From the NCBI RefSeq assembly GCF_000696185.1, contig NZ_KK853997.1:6344359-6381797 (forward strand): DNA of 37,439 nt, read 5' to 3'. The first letter of the stretch is position 1. Every line of letters begins with the position of its first letter. Below the pieces are notes generated by a model, which saw only the letters and a list, made by a program, of their open reading frames with translations, made no database searches and was not told the DNA's origin. The DNA comes from Kitasatospora cheerisanensis KCTC 2395 (lineage in GTDB: Bacteria > Actinomycetota > Actinomycetes > Streptomycetales > Streptomycetaceae). Both the position numbers and the translations under genes were made by a program. Shown piece after piece: positions 1 to 7,785 of this stretch.

Positions 1-134
1 TGCTGAATCGTTTCGTCGCGGACGCCCGTCGGGGCCCAGGGCTCGGCACTCACGTCCGGGGATAACGACCGAACCCGGGGGCGGTCACGCGCCTCGTCAC
101 CGGGGTCGGCCGGACGGGCCGCGGGCGCCCGGCG

Positions 135-1232
135 TCAGGTGCCGACGGCGTGCGTCGCGGCGACGGCGCGGGCGTGGTCGAAGGCGCGCACGGGGTGCGC
201 GGCGGAGGTCCACGGGTGGGCGCCGCACCAGGGGCCGAGCTCGCGGAACTGGTCCAGCGCGAGCGCGGGCTGACGGGACACCAGCGCGAAGTGCGCCAAC
301 AGGTGCCGCAGCAGCGGGACCTGGTCGTGCGGCGCCGGGACGGCGGCCAGCGCCGACGCCACGGCGGGCAGCAGCTCGCGCAGCCGGCCCGCGTCGGGCA
401 GGCCGGGAAGGCCGTGCCGCTGCTCCAGTTCGGTCAGGGCCTGCAGGTACAGGCCGGGCAGCGGGGAGCCGGCCGGGGCGGTGCGGACAGCGCGCTCGGC
501 GAAGCGCAGCATCAGCGCGTCGCTGCCGTGCCACTTGGCGCACCAGTACTGCATGGCCTGCCAGTGCCCGGCCACGTGGTGCGGGGCCCGGACGGTCAAC
601 TCCTGCCACAGCGCCCGGAACCGGCGCCGTCCCACCCCGGTGCCGCGGGCCACCGTCACCAGCACCACCCAGGGCCCGGGGTCGCGCGGGTCCAGCTCCG
701 CGGCCTGCCGGGCGGCGGCCTCCGCGGCGGCCAACTGCGCCCGGAACTCGGCCATCCGCTCCGGCGGGACCTGGTGCGAGAAGGCGCTGCCGCGCACCTC
801 CCAGGCCCGCTGCACCAGCAGCCGGGCGTACACGGTGGAGGCCGCGCACGCCTCGGTGCCGGACTCCCGCCAGGCGGTCAGCCAGGCGTCGCGTTCGGCG
901 GCCACCCGGGTCAGGAAGTCCAGCCGGGCCCAGCGTTCGTCCCAGTTCTCCCCGGCCGCGGTCACGTACGCGTCGGCGGCCCGCCAGCCGCCGGCCAGGC
1001 AGGAGTCGGCCAGCGCCTCCAGCTCCTTGCGGCGCAGCAGCGGCAGCGGCGGCCCCGCCCGGCCCGGGTCCAACTCGGCGCTCGGCACCAGCCCGTACCG
1101 CTCCGGGGCGAAGCCGGGCGGGGTGGCGGCGACCGGCGGCGGCACCGGGCCGGGTACGGACGGACCGCTCCACCGCCGACGCGTCAGCAGCGCGAGCGCC
1201 ATGGCGATACCGAACACCAGAACCGGGGTCAT
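135..1232 (-). CDS. Membrane-anchored helical protein of unknown function
   Basis: 365 aa, ATG at 1232 preceded by GGGAG about 12 bases upstream. Residues 2-16 form one hydrophobic segment (TPVLVFGIAMALALL) followed by RRR, which suggests an N-terminal membrane anchor with the rest in the cytoplasm. A Pro-rich linker follows, then a long Ala/Leu/Arg-rich helical domain with many Trp residues (for example HWQAMQYWCAKWHGSDALM), which resembles the TPR-like helical proteins of streptomycetes. No catalytic motif is visible. Part of the start region could be read as earlier GTG or CTG codons, but the ATG sits directly before the membrane segment. I do not recognise a named family. The gene is transcribed away from the DUF4241 gene, with about 275 bases between them. 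Confidence 0.75.
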   Translation of the reverse strand: MTPVLVFGIAMALALLTRRRWSGPSVPGPVPPPVAATPPGFAPERYGLVPSAELDPGRAGPPLPLLRRKELEALADSCLAGGWRAADAYVTAAGENWDERWARLDFLTRVAAERDAWLTAWRESGTEACAASTVYARLLVQRAWEVRGSAFSHQVPPERMAEFRAQLAAAEAAARQAAELDPRDPGPWVVLVTVARGTGVGRRRFRALWQELTVRAPHHVAGHWQAMQYWCAKWHGSDALMLRFAERAVRTAPAGSPLPGLYLQALTELEQRHGLPGLPDAGRLRELLPAVASALAAVPAPHDQVPLLRHLLAHFALVSRQPALALDQFRELGPWCGAHPWTSAAHPVRAFDHARAVAATHAVGT

Positions 1233-1508
1233 GCCGAGAATGATCTCCCACCGCAGGCGGCCGCGGGCACGCGCCTCCGGGTGCGCGGGCCGCCGGGACC
1301 TGTTGCGGGGCGGGTCCGGGCGGGGCGCTACCGTGGTGGCCCGCGCGCGGGGAGTTCGTCCGATGATCCGCCCGGAATGTTTCTTCGCTCCCGGGCCGTT
1401 GGCGACCACGGACGGCCGGAGCGCACGGCAACGACCGGTGCCCACCGGAGCGACCGGAGCCACCGGAACGACAGCAGCAGCGACGACAGCAACGAGAGCG
1501 AGCCCCCG

Positions 1509-2177
1509 ATGCCCCTTGCGGCCCCCGACGTGGCGCGGCTGTTCACGGCAGGCAGCCAGTACGACTGCGGCGGCGACCGCACGGCCACCGTGGTCGCGCT
1601 GCCCGAGGCGGTGCTGGCGCTGCCCACCGGGCGGGTGGTGGCGTGCGACCCGGTGATCGGGCTGCTGGACGAGAACGAGCCCTTCCTCGCCGAAGTCCCG
1701 CCCGGCAGCTACCCGGTGACGCTCGCCGTGGTCGAGGTGCGCGACGCCTACGGGCCCGGCTCCGCCGACACCCGGATCGCCGCCGCGATGCTGCGGATCG
1801 GCGACCGGCCCGCCGCGCACTGGGAGTTGGCGCTGAGCGAGGGGCAGGACGCCGCACGGCTCGGCCGGGGCGACTTCTTCGGCTACGGCGTGGACGCCGG
1901 CACCGGCTGCTTCCTGGACGCGTCCGCCGTCGGCCCGATCGGCGAGCTGGTCGAGCGGGACTCCGACCCGGTCGTCGACGCCATCTTCGACGCCGGGCAC
2001 CACCCGGCCACCGTCACCGAACCGGCCACCGGCCACGTCATGGTGGCCTTCGCCACCGGCTGGGGCGACGGCCACTACCCGACCTGGGTCGGCCGCACCG
2101 CCGACGGTGAAGTCACCGGCTTCGTCAGCGAGTTCTTCGTCGTCCGGCAGCCCGGACGCGGCCCCGTCGAGGCGTGA
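1509..2177 (+). CDS. DUF4241 domain-containing protein
   Basis: 222 aa, ATG start. Recognised from the DUF4241 pattern: GRVVACDPVI at 41-50, PPGSYPVTLAVVEV at 64-77, FGYGVDAGTGCFLD at 124-137 and the C-terminal GWGDGHYPTWVGRTADGEV at 184-202. There is no signal peptide or membrane segment, so it is probably cytoplasmic. The biochemical role of the family is unknown to me. The Shine-Dalgarno sequence is weak, and the 90 bases upstream carry a degenerate ACCGGAGC-type repeat. An in-frame extension upstream is open but low-complexity and unlike coding sequence. It ends convergently with the DJ-1 gene, 32 bases away. Confidence 0.8.
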   Translation: MPLAAPDVARLFTAGSQYDCGGDRTATVVALPEAVLALPTGRVVACDPVIGLLDENEPFLAEVPPGSYPVTLAVVEVRDAYGPGSADTRIAAAMLRIGDRPAAHWELALSEGQDAARLGRGDFFGYGVDAGTGCFLDASAVGPIGELVERDSDPVVDAIFDAGHHPATVTEPATGHVMVAFATGWGDGHYPTWVGRTADGEVTGFVSEFFVVRQPGRGPVEA

Positions 2178-2209
2178 CCGGGCCCGGGCTGCGAGGGGCG
2201 CGGCCGGCC

Positions 2210-2839
2210 TCAGAGCGCGCCGAGACGGCTCCGGACGGCGGTGACCACGGACGGCGGCGCGGTCCTGGTCGAGCCGGCGTCGAACGGCGGCTGCGGGTCG
2301 TACTCGATGAGCAACTGGATGCCCTGAGCCGTCTCCGGACCGTGGATCAGCCCGGCCAGGTGCAGGCCCAGATCGATGCCCGACGAGACGCCCGCGGCGG
2401 TGGCGTACTTCCCGTCGAACACCACCCGCTCCTCGACCGGCTCGGCCCCGTACGCGGCCAGCGCCGGCGGCAGCGCCCAGTGCGTCGTGGCGCGGCGACC
2501 GGTGAGCAGCCCGGCCGCGGCCAGCAGCACCGAGCCGGAACAGACCGACGTGGTCCAGGTGGTGCCGGCGTCGACCGCCCGCAGCCACTCCAGCACCTCG
2601 GGGCGCTCGTGCTGAGCCCGGGAGCCCGGACCGCCCGGGACGAGCAGCAGATCGGCGGCGGTGATCTCGTCGAGCGCGGCGTCGGCGGTGAGCGCGAGGC
2701 TGCCCACGTCGCCGCGGACCGGCCCGCGGCGCTCGGCGGCGAACACCACCTCCGCCCCGGGCATCCGGGACAGCACCTCGTACGGGCCGACGGCGTCCAG
2801 CGCGGTGAAGCGGTCGTAGAGCAGGATGGCGATCTTCAT
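2210..2839 (-). CDS. DJ-1/PfpI family protein (isonitrile-hydratase-like)
   Basis: 209 aa, ATG start. A single DJ-1/PfpI domain fills the protein: N-terminal KIAILLYDRFTALDAVGPYEVL with the family Glu at 21, LLLVPGGPG at 65-72, the nucleophile elbow TSVCSGS with Cys100, and GRRATTHWA with His120. This Cys/His/Glu arrangement is that of the class I glutamine amidotransferase-like superfamily; isonitrile hydratase is one characterised member, but the substrate cannot be read from the sequence. The neighbouring regulator upstream on the same strand carries a homologous domain with Cys and His at the same residue numbers, so the pair is probably functionally linked. A CGTGGGG-type tandem repeat lies in its upstream region. 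Confidence 0.88.
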   Translation of the reverse strand: MKIAILLYDRFTALDAVGPYEVLSRMPGAEVVFAAERRGPVRGDVGSLALTADAALDEITAADLLLVPGGPGSRAQHERPEVLEWLRAVDAGTTWTTSVCSGSVLLAAAGLLTGRRATTHWALPPALAAYGAEPVEERVVFDGKYATAAGVSSGIDLGLHLAGLIHGPETAQGIQLLIEYDPQPPFDAGSTRTAPPSVVTAVRSRLGAL

Positions 2840-2886
2840 CGGATGCCTCTCCGGTGCATTGTCGGATCAGTCGGATCATCAGCAGG

Positions 2887-2943
2887 CGTGGGGCGTGGGG
2901 CGTGGGGCGTGGGCGTGGGGCGTGGGGGCGTGGGGCGTGCGGT
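2887..2943. repeat. Imperfect tandem repeat of CGTGGGG
   Basis: About eight head-to-tail copies of a 6-8 base unit (consensus CGTGGGG; CCCCACG on the coding strand) fill most of the gap between the GlxA-type regulator gene and the DJ-1 gene. Unit length varies by G-run length. It lies in what would be the 5' leader of the DJ-1 gene. No spacer/repeat structure of a CRISPR is present. Confidence 0.85.
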
Positions 2944-2975
2944 CTGGGGCGGTCGGGGAGTCAGGGGGCGGTCGG

Positions 2976-3923
2976 TCAGGCGGTCGTGGGCGTCGCGCGG
3001 AAGCGGCGGCGGTAGTCGAGCGGGCTGACGGCCAAGGTGCGGGCGAAGGCGCGGCGCATCGCCTCGGGGTTGCGGTAGCCGCTGCGGCGGGCGATCTGTT
3101 CGATGCCCTCGTCGCTGTCCTCCAGGCGGCGGCGGGCCACCTCCAGCCGGACGCCGTCCACGTAGCGGCCGGGGGTGGTGCCGGTCTCGGCGACGAAGAC
3201 CCGGGCGAACTGCCGGGGCGACAGCGAGGCGCGCCGGGCCAGCGCCTCCACGGACAGGTCGGCGTCCGGGTGTTCGGTGATCCAGCGCTGCACCTCGCGC
3301 AGCGGCTCCCGGACGGCGAGTTGGGCCGCCAGTTGGGTGGAGAACTGGGCCTGACCGCCCGGACGGCGCAGGAACATCACCAGGTGCCGGGCGATGCCGA
3401 GGGCGAGTTCGCGGCCGAGGTCCTCCTCGACCAGGGCGAGCGCCAGGTCGATGCCGGCCGTCACCCCGGCGGAGGTGGCCACCCGCCCGTCGCGGACGTG
3501 GATCGGGTCCGGCTCGACCGTGACGTCCGGGAAGCGGCGGGCCAGCGCCTCGCTGTACGCCCAGTGCGTGGTGGCGCGCCGGCCGGCCAGCAGGCCTGCC
3601 TCGCCGAGCAGGAACGCACCGGTGCACACCGAGGCGACCCGCGCCGCGCCCTCGGCCAACTCGGCGATCCTGGCCACCAGTTCGGGCATGGGGCGGCGGG
3701 TTCCGGGCCCGCCGGGAACGATCAGCGTGTGCGGGGCCGTCGCCTGCGCCAGGTCCTCGTCGGGCAGCAGCCGCAGCCCGCTGCCCGTCCGCACCGGAAG
3801 GCCGCCGGGCGAGGCGGTACGGATCCGGTAGCCGGCCGCCGCCGAGAGCACCTCCAGCGGTCCGGTGACATCGAGGCTCTGCACCCCGTCGAAGAGCACG
3901 AAGAGCACGCTGCGATCAGCCAT
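2976..3923 (-). CDS. GlxA family AraC-type transcriptional regulator
   Basis: 315 aa. ATG at 3923 is preferred over one 27 bases upstream because GAGG lies 7-11 bases before it. Residues 5-185 form a DJ-1/PfpI domain (IVPGGPG at 68-74, ASVCTGAF with Cys100, RRATTHWA with His120) and residues 205-312 an AraC-type double helix-turn-helix (LSVEALARRASLSPRQFARV at 223-242, then IEQIARRSGYRNPEAMRRAF). This architecture defines the GlxA group, in which the amidotransferase-like part is thought to sense a small molecule. It most likely controls the DJ-1 gene that follows on the same strand 136 bases downstream; that is inferred from position. Confidence 0.9.
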   Translation of the reverse strand: MADRSVLFVLFDGVQSLDVTGPLEVLSAAAGYRIRTASPGGLPVRTGSGLRLLPDEDLAQATAPHTLIVPGGPGTRRPMPELVARIAELAEGAARVASVCTGAFLLGEAGLLAGRRATTHWAYSEALARRFPDVTVEPDPIHVRDGRVATSAGVTAGIDLALALVEEDLGRELALGIARHLVMFLRRPGGQAQFSTQLAAQLAVREPLREVQRWITEHPDADLSVEALARRASLSPRQFARVFVAETGTTPGRYVDGVRLEVARRRLEDSDEGIEQIARRSGYRNPEAMRRAFARTLAVSPLDYRRRFRATPTTA

Positions 3924-4193
3924 GCGTCCAGCCTCGCAGCGCCCCTGCACGGCAGCAATGACGGATACCCCACCTTTTCTGCCGCCGCCCCCGCGAGGTG
4001 CGGGTCGAGGGATCGTCAGCTCGGGCCGCCCTTACCGCTCGCCGGGCGACCTGGCGGCCGGGGCGTCTGGAGCGTTCGAGGCGGGAGCGAGACGTCGCCT
4101 GCCCGGGGCGCCGGCGTGCCGTGCGGGGTCTCGTGGTCGAGGCGTCCCGCACGGCGTCGAGCGGCGGCGGCCCGGATCTGCGGCCGGGCGGGG

Positions 4194-4475
4194 TCAGTTG
4201 ACGAAGTAGCTGAACCCGAGGGTCGCGGCGGACATGCCGGGGGCGACCGAGCGCATCAGGGTGCCCTGACAGTTCGGTGCGGAGTACACGTCGACCGTGG
4301 CGTCCGTGAGGTTCTCCACGACGACGGGCGACACGGTCGGGTAGCACCCCCGGGCCGGGTTGTGCTGGGCCACGCCGTCCACCACCAGCACGCCCGTGGC
4401 CGCCTGCGCGGGGACGGCGAGTGCGAGCACTCCGGTGGCGGCCAGCAACCCGACCGCCGCGATCCGACGACGCAT
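4194..4475 (-). CDS. Small secreted protein, unknown function
   Basis: 93 aa, ATG with GGGAG 8 bases upstream. Residues 1-25 are a textbook signal peptide: MRRR, a hydrophobic core (AAVGLLAATGVLALA), and VPAQA before the cleavage site. The mature part is about 68 residues with two cysteines (44 and 69) that could form one disulphide, and a beta-rich pattern ending GFSYFVN. It has the look of the short exported proteins common in streptomycetes. No enzyme motif is seen. It stands alone, with 270 non-coding bases on the regulator side and 148 on the other. Confidence 0.8.
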   Translation of the reverse strand: MRRRIAAVGLLAATGVLALAVPAQAATGVLVVDGVAQHNPARGCYPTVSPVVVENLTDATVDVYSAPNCQGTLMRSVAPGMSAATLGFSYFVN

Positions 4476-4623
4476 GACTGTTCTCCCTTCCGAGGGCGCG
4501 CAACGGGTAGGCGCCCTTCCGCGCCATGGATTCCCCGCCCGCCCGGGCCGTCCCGGAATCGCGGCCGCAGTCCCTCGAACCGGGGACGGCACACGGGTGC
4601 GGGCGGGCCGGGGTGACGGGTCG

Positions 4624-5661
4624 TCAGGGGCGGCGGCGCAGCCGGTCGCGGCCGTGGGCGGCGAGGGCGTGGAAGGCGGCCTTGGGTTCCCAGGGCAGGC
4701 CGGGGTGGGTGGTGGAGGTCCGGCCCGGCGGCAGCGGGCGGACGATGCCGAAGGAGGCGCGGTCGAAGTCCCGCTCGGGGTCGTCGGAGCCCGGCAGGTG
4801 GTAGTGCGCGAAGGTCTGGACGAAGGCCGCGTCCAGGCCGGAGGGCTCGAAGGCGGCGAGCAGGTCGGTCAGGTAGTCGGCCTGCTCCTGCTCGTTCCGG
4901 TCGAGCGGCTCGGCGAACCGGGCCGCTCGACCGTGCTCGTCGAAGACCACGGCGCGGTCGCCGCGCGCGCCGAGTGCGGCGGCGCCGGTGAAGCTGCCGC
5001 AGCCGAACTCGGTGACGGCGGCGGGCCGGCCGTGGCCGGTGAGCGTGCGCAGGCCGGGCAGGAGCCGGTCGGCGTTGGTGGCGTCGCGGTAGCCGGCGTC
5101 GGTGGCGACCAGGTCGAACGGGGCCCAGTCGACGCCCTCGAACGGCAGCGAGGCGTAGCCGATCGGGCCGCCGAACAGCGGGCGGACGGCGGCCAGCACC
5201 TCGGCCAGGAAAGCGTTGACCGTGCGGTGCAGTTCGGGCAGCAGGGCGCGGAAGCGCGCCTGGTCGGCGAGCACGCCGGCGCGTTCCAGGTAGTCGCCGC
5301 CGGGCAGGAAGCCGTCGGTGAACAGCGAGATCTCGGAGCCGGTGAGCAGCACCACCTCGGCGCCGCCGGCCCGCAGCTTCTCGGCCCGCCCGGCGCAGTC
5401 CACCAGCAGGTCGAACAGTTCGGGCCGGGTGAGCCCGTTGGTGAACGGCGAGAGCCAGACCTCCAGTCCGGCGTCGGCGGCGTACCGGGCGGCGGTCTCC
5501 AGCCGGTCCGGCTCGGCGCCGGTGACGCGGACCGCGTCGCAGTGCAGTTCCTGACGGATCACCAGCATCTCGCGGCGGACCGTCTCGGGGTCGAAGGGCT
5601 CCCGGGTGGTGGTGCCGGCACTGCGGAAGCCGGTGTCGTAGGTGATGCCGAAAACGCGCAC
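4624..5661 (-). CDS. TIM-barrel glycoside-hydrolase-like protein (GH clan A type)
   Basis: 345 aa, GTG start with GGAGAGGA about 11 bases upstream; it starts MRVFGITYDTGF. The alternating strand/helix pattern and two conserved acidic motifs fit a clan GH-A barrel: LTGSEISLF with Glu110 as candidate acid/base and VTEFGCGSF with Glu218 as candidate nucleophile. There is no signal peptide, so an intracellular role is likely. I recall relatives in actinobacterial genomes being labelled with 'abortive infection' names, but nothing in the sequence supports a phage-defence role. It is divergent from the TetR-1 gene, and the shared region holds two copies of an inverted repeat, so repression by that TetR is the simplest reading. 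Confidence 0.7.
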   Translation of the reverse strand: MRVFGITYDTGFRSAGTTTREPFDPETVRREMLVIRQELHCDAVRVTGAEPDRLETAARYAADAGLEVWLSPFTNGLTRPELFDLLVDCAGRAEKLRAGGAEVVLLTGSEISLFTDGFLPGGDYLERAGVLADQARFRALLPELHRTVNAFLAEVLAAVRPLFGGPIGYASLPFEGVDWAPFDLVATDAGYRDATNADRLLPGLRTLTGHGRPAAVTEFGCGSFTGAAALGARGDRAVVFDEHGRAARFAEPLDRNEQEQADYLTDLLAAFEPSGLDAAFVQTFAHYHLPGSDDPERDFDRASFGIVRPLPPGRTSTTHPGLPWEPKAAFHALAAHGRDRLRRRP

Positions 5662-5689
5662 GGCGAAGCCGTCCTCTCCTCGCAGAACA

Positions 5690-5735
5690 GGGTACGGCAG
5701 GTACCTTACGGCGAATTGGGTACGGCCGGTACCTT
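5690..5735. promoter_or_regulatory. Twin inverted repeats GGTAC-N5-GTACC: candidate TetR operator
   Basis: Two near-identical 18-base elements (GGGTACGGCAGGTACCTT at 5690-5707 and GGGTACGGCCGGTACCTT at 5718-5735) differ at one position and lie 28 bases apart. Each contains the inverted repeat GGTAC-N5-GTACC. A half site (ACGTACC) follows at 5747-5753. They sit between the divergent starts at 5661 and 5848, where an autoregulating TetR repressor would bind. Confidence 0.65.
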
Positions 5736-5847
5736 GTTTCGGCGGGACGTACCATTCGCACGGAGACCGGCAGCGCGCGGGGCAGACGGCAGCAGGCCGC
5801 ACGAACGGCCGCGGGCCGCGAAGAACGACAGCGAAGAAGGTGGGCAG

Positions 5848-6439
5848 GTGGCAGCGACCAGGCGGCGCGGCGCCGAACTCGAGGACGCGATCCTCGCCGC
5901 CGCCGGCGAAGTCCTGCTCGAGCAGGGCGTCGCCGGACTCACCATGGACGAGGTCGCCCGCCGGGCCGGCACCAACAAGAACGCCCTGTACCGCCGTTGG
6001 CCCCACCGCACCGCGCTCGGCATCGCCGCGTACCGGCGCCTCGCCGACGCCGAGACCCGCCCGCCGGACACCGGCAGCCTCCGCGCCGACGCCCTCGACC
6101 TGCTGCGCCGCGCCAACCGCACCTGGTCCTCGCCCTACGGCGAGATCCTGCGCGGCCTGCTCGCCGCCGCCGGCGGCGCCCCCGAACTCCTCGCCGCCCT
6201 CCGCGACCCCGACCGCCCCGACCCGCTCGACGAAGCCTGGCTGACCGTCCTCGCCAACGCCGCCGAACGCGGCGAGGCCCCGCCGCCGCCGTCCACCCGC
6301 GGGTCGCCGCCACGCCCATGGCCCTGCTGCGCACCGAGTACCTGCTGCGCGGCGTCCCGGCCGTCCCCGACGAGGTCCTGGTGGAGATCGTCGAGGAGGT
6401 CCTCCTGCCGCTGGTGCGCGGCCGCGGGGCGCCCGCTGA
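5848..6439 (+). pseudogene. TetR family regulator, frame broken by two apparent one-base losses
   Basis: GTG start with GAAGG 8 bases upstream. The N-terminal helix-turn-helix is intact (TMDEVARRAGTNKNALYRRW at about residues 32-51). The frame is good up to ERGEA at about 6279; after that the expected C-terminus (VHPRVAATPMALLRTEYLLR, then EIVEEVLLPLV) continues in another frame. Adding one C to the run at 6278-6281 and one G to the run at 6426-6429 restores a 197-aa protein of normal TetR length, ending LVRGRGGAR and TGA at 6437. As written, the first frame runs on to 6795 as a Pro/Arg-rich tail, and with only one correction it would fuse to the next gene. It is divergent from the glycosidase-like gene, with matching operator-like repeats between them. 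Confidence 0.7.
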
Positions 6440-6497
6440 GGGTCCGGGCGGAAAACCGGTCGCGGGCGGGTGCGGGCCCCGGGCATGCTCGACGGTC

Positions 6498-7733
6498 GTG
6501 GACGAGGACACGGTGCGGTACGCACCCGCCGACACGGGGCGCGGGGCGCTCGAACGGGGCCGCGGCGCGGGGTACGTGTGGGCGCTGCGCGAGCGGGAGG
6601 CCGGCCGCGAGGCGGTGCTCGACTGCCTGCGGAGGGACACCCGGTACGACCGGCAGAGCGACGCCCGCCACGACTACCTGGCCCAATTGGTCGGCGCGCT
6701 GGCGCTGCCGCTCGACCCGCTGCGGCAACTGCTGGACAGCGAGGACCAGCACGCCCACGAGCGCGGCGACCAGATCCTCGCCGCGCTGGCGCTGACCGGC
6801 TCGGTGGAGGCCCGGGAGGCGCTGCGGCAGTACGTGCGGCACGGCCGGTGGTGGCAGGGCGTGCTCGACACCCTCGCCGAACGCTGCCCGGCGCCCTGGT
6901 GGGACGACCTGGCCGAGGTCGCGCTGCGCCGCCTGGACGGAGCCGAGCCCGAGTACCCGAGCGGCGAACCCTGGCTCCGGTGGCGGGAGTTGCTGCCCGA
7001 GCCGCCGCGGCCGCGCCCGGTGCGACGCGATCGCCCGGCGGCTTCGGACACCGCCCGGCTGCTGGCGGTGCTGGCCGACGGCGGAAGCCACCCGGGCGAG
7101 CGCTCGGCGGCCGTGGCGGCCCTGGCCCGCCGCCCGCCCGTCCCGGAACTCCTGCCGCTGGTGCCGGAGTTGTACACCACCACACCCGCCGAACTCGGCG
7201 AGCGCGGCCTGCCGTGGCTGGGCCGCGCGGTCGAGCGACTCGGGGTCGCCGCCCTCGCGGACGCCCGCGGCTGGGCGCTCTCCTCCCGGCCCTGGCTGTC
7301 CGGCCTCGGCCTGAGCGTGCTCGCCCGGCACGGCGAGGAGGACGATCTCCCGCTGCTGCTGGCCGAGTTGGAGCGGGAGTGGGCCGACCGGGTCTGGTGC
7401 GGGCCGGACTGGCTCGCGGACGGCCTGGCCCGCTTCGGCCCGGCCGCCGCCGGGGCCGCGCCGGCGCTGCACCGGTTCTGGGCGCAGACCCCGCACTCGT
7501 ACGAACGCCCCGCCTACCTGCGGGCGTTGACGGCGATACGGCCCGGCGGGGCGGGCGCGGAGCTGACCGAGTCGCTGTGGGACTGCGAGTACAGGGCCCG
7601 CCTGTTCGCCGTGGAGCACGCCCCCGACGGGCCCGAACTGCGTTCCCGGCTCGCCGAGTTGCGGGACTCGCCGGTGGAGCCGGAGGACGTGCGGGCCGCG
7701 GCGGCGCGTCGGCTCGGGGGCGGGAACGGCTGA
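6498..7733 (+). CDS. HEAT-repeat-like protein
   Basis: 411 aa from GTG at 6498; the start is uncertain because no strong Shine-Dalgarno sequence precedes it. The protein is a chain of amphipathic helices with recurring Leu/Ala spacing, for example DYLAQLVGALALPLDPLRQLL, REALRQYVRHGRWWQGVLDTLAERC and PWLSGLGLSVLARHGEEDDLPLLLAELE, which fits HEAT or ARM solenoids used in protein-protein contacts. The early VWALRER...VLDCLRRDTRYDRQ.DARHDYLAQLV block is shared with streptomycete proteins I know only as HEAT-repeat proteins. There is no signal peptide or catalytic motif. It shares the strand with TetR-1, so co-transcription is possible. Confidence 0.75.
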   Translation: MDEDTVRYAPADTGRGALERGRGAGYVWALREREAGREAVLDCLRRDTRYDRQSDARHDYLAQLVGALALPLDPLRQLLDSEDQHAHERGDQILAALALTGSVEAREALRQYVRHGRWWQGVLDTLAERCPAPWWDDLAEVALRRLDGAEPEYPSGEPWLRWRELLPEPPRPRPVRRDRPAASDTARLLAVLADGGSHPGERSAAVAALARRPPVPELLPLVPELYTTTPAELGERGLPWLGRAVERLGVAALADARGWALSSRPWLSGLGLSVLARHGEEDDLPLLLAELEREWADRVWCGPDWLADGLARFGPAAAGAAPALHRFWAQTPHSYERPAYLRALTAIRPGGAGAELTESLWDCEYRARLFAVEHAPDGPELRSRLAELRDSPVEPEDVRAAAARRLGGGNG

Positions 7734-7769
7734 CGGGCAGCCGCGGATGGGAGACCGCGGCTGCCCGTC
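7732..7769. terminator. Bidirectional hairpin terminator
   Basis: A perfect 15-bp stem (7732-7746 with 7755-7769) and an 8-base loop ATGGGAGA. It begins inside the stop codon of the HEAT-like gene and lies 17 bases before the end of the convergent collagenase gene, so it can serve both. There is no T-run, as is common in streptomycetes. Confidence 0.8.
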
Positions 7770-7785
7770 GGCAGGTGGGGGAGCG

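Noticed and set aside
2887..2943. CRISPR-like repeat
   Set aside because: Units are 6-8 bases without spacers; it is a simple tandem repeat, and no cas gene is present.
4624..5661. Phage-defence (abortive infection) gene
   Set aside because: Only a remembered label for similar proteins; the sequence shows a glycosidase-like barrel, and no toxin, nuclease or other defence gene is nearby.
4360..6795. One long plus-strand frame covering the antisense of the glycosidase-like gene and TetR-1
   Set aside because: Only 5848 to about 6280 is coding; the first part is antisense shadow and the tail is out-of-frame TetR and HEAT sequence.
5848..7733. TetR fused to the HEAT-like protein
   Set aside because: With one correction the frame is open into the HEAT gene, but a second one-base correction at 6426-6429 gives a normal 197-aa TetR with its own stop, which fits family length far better.
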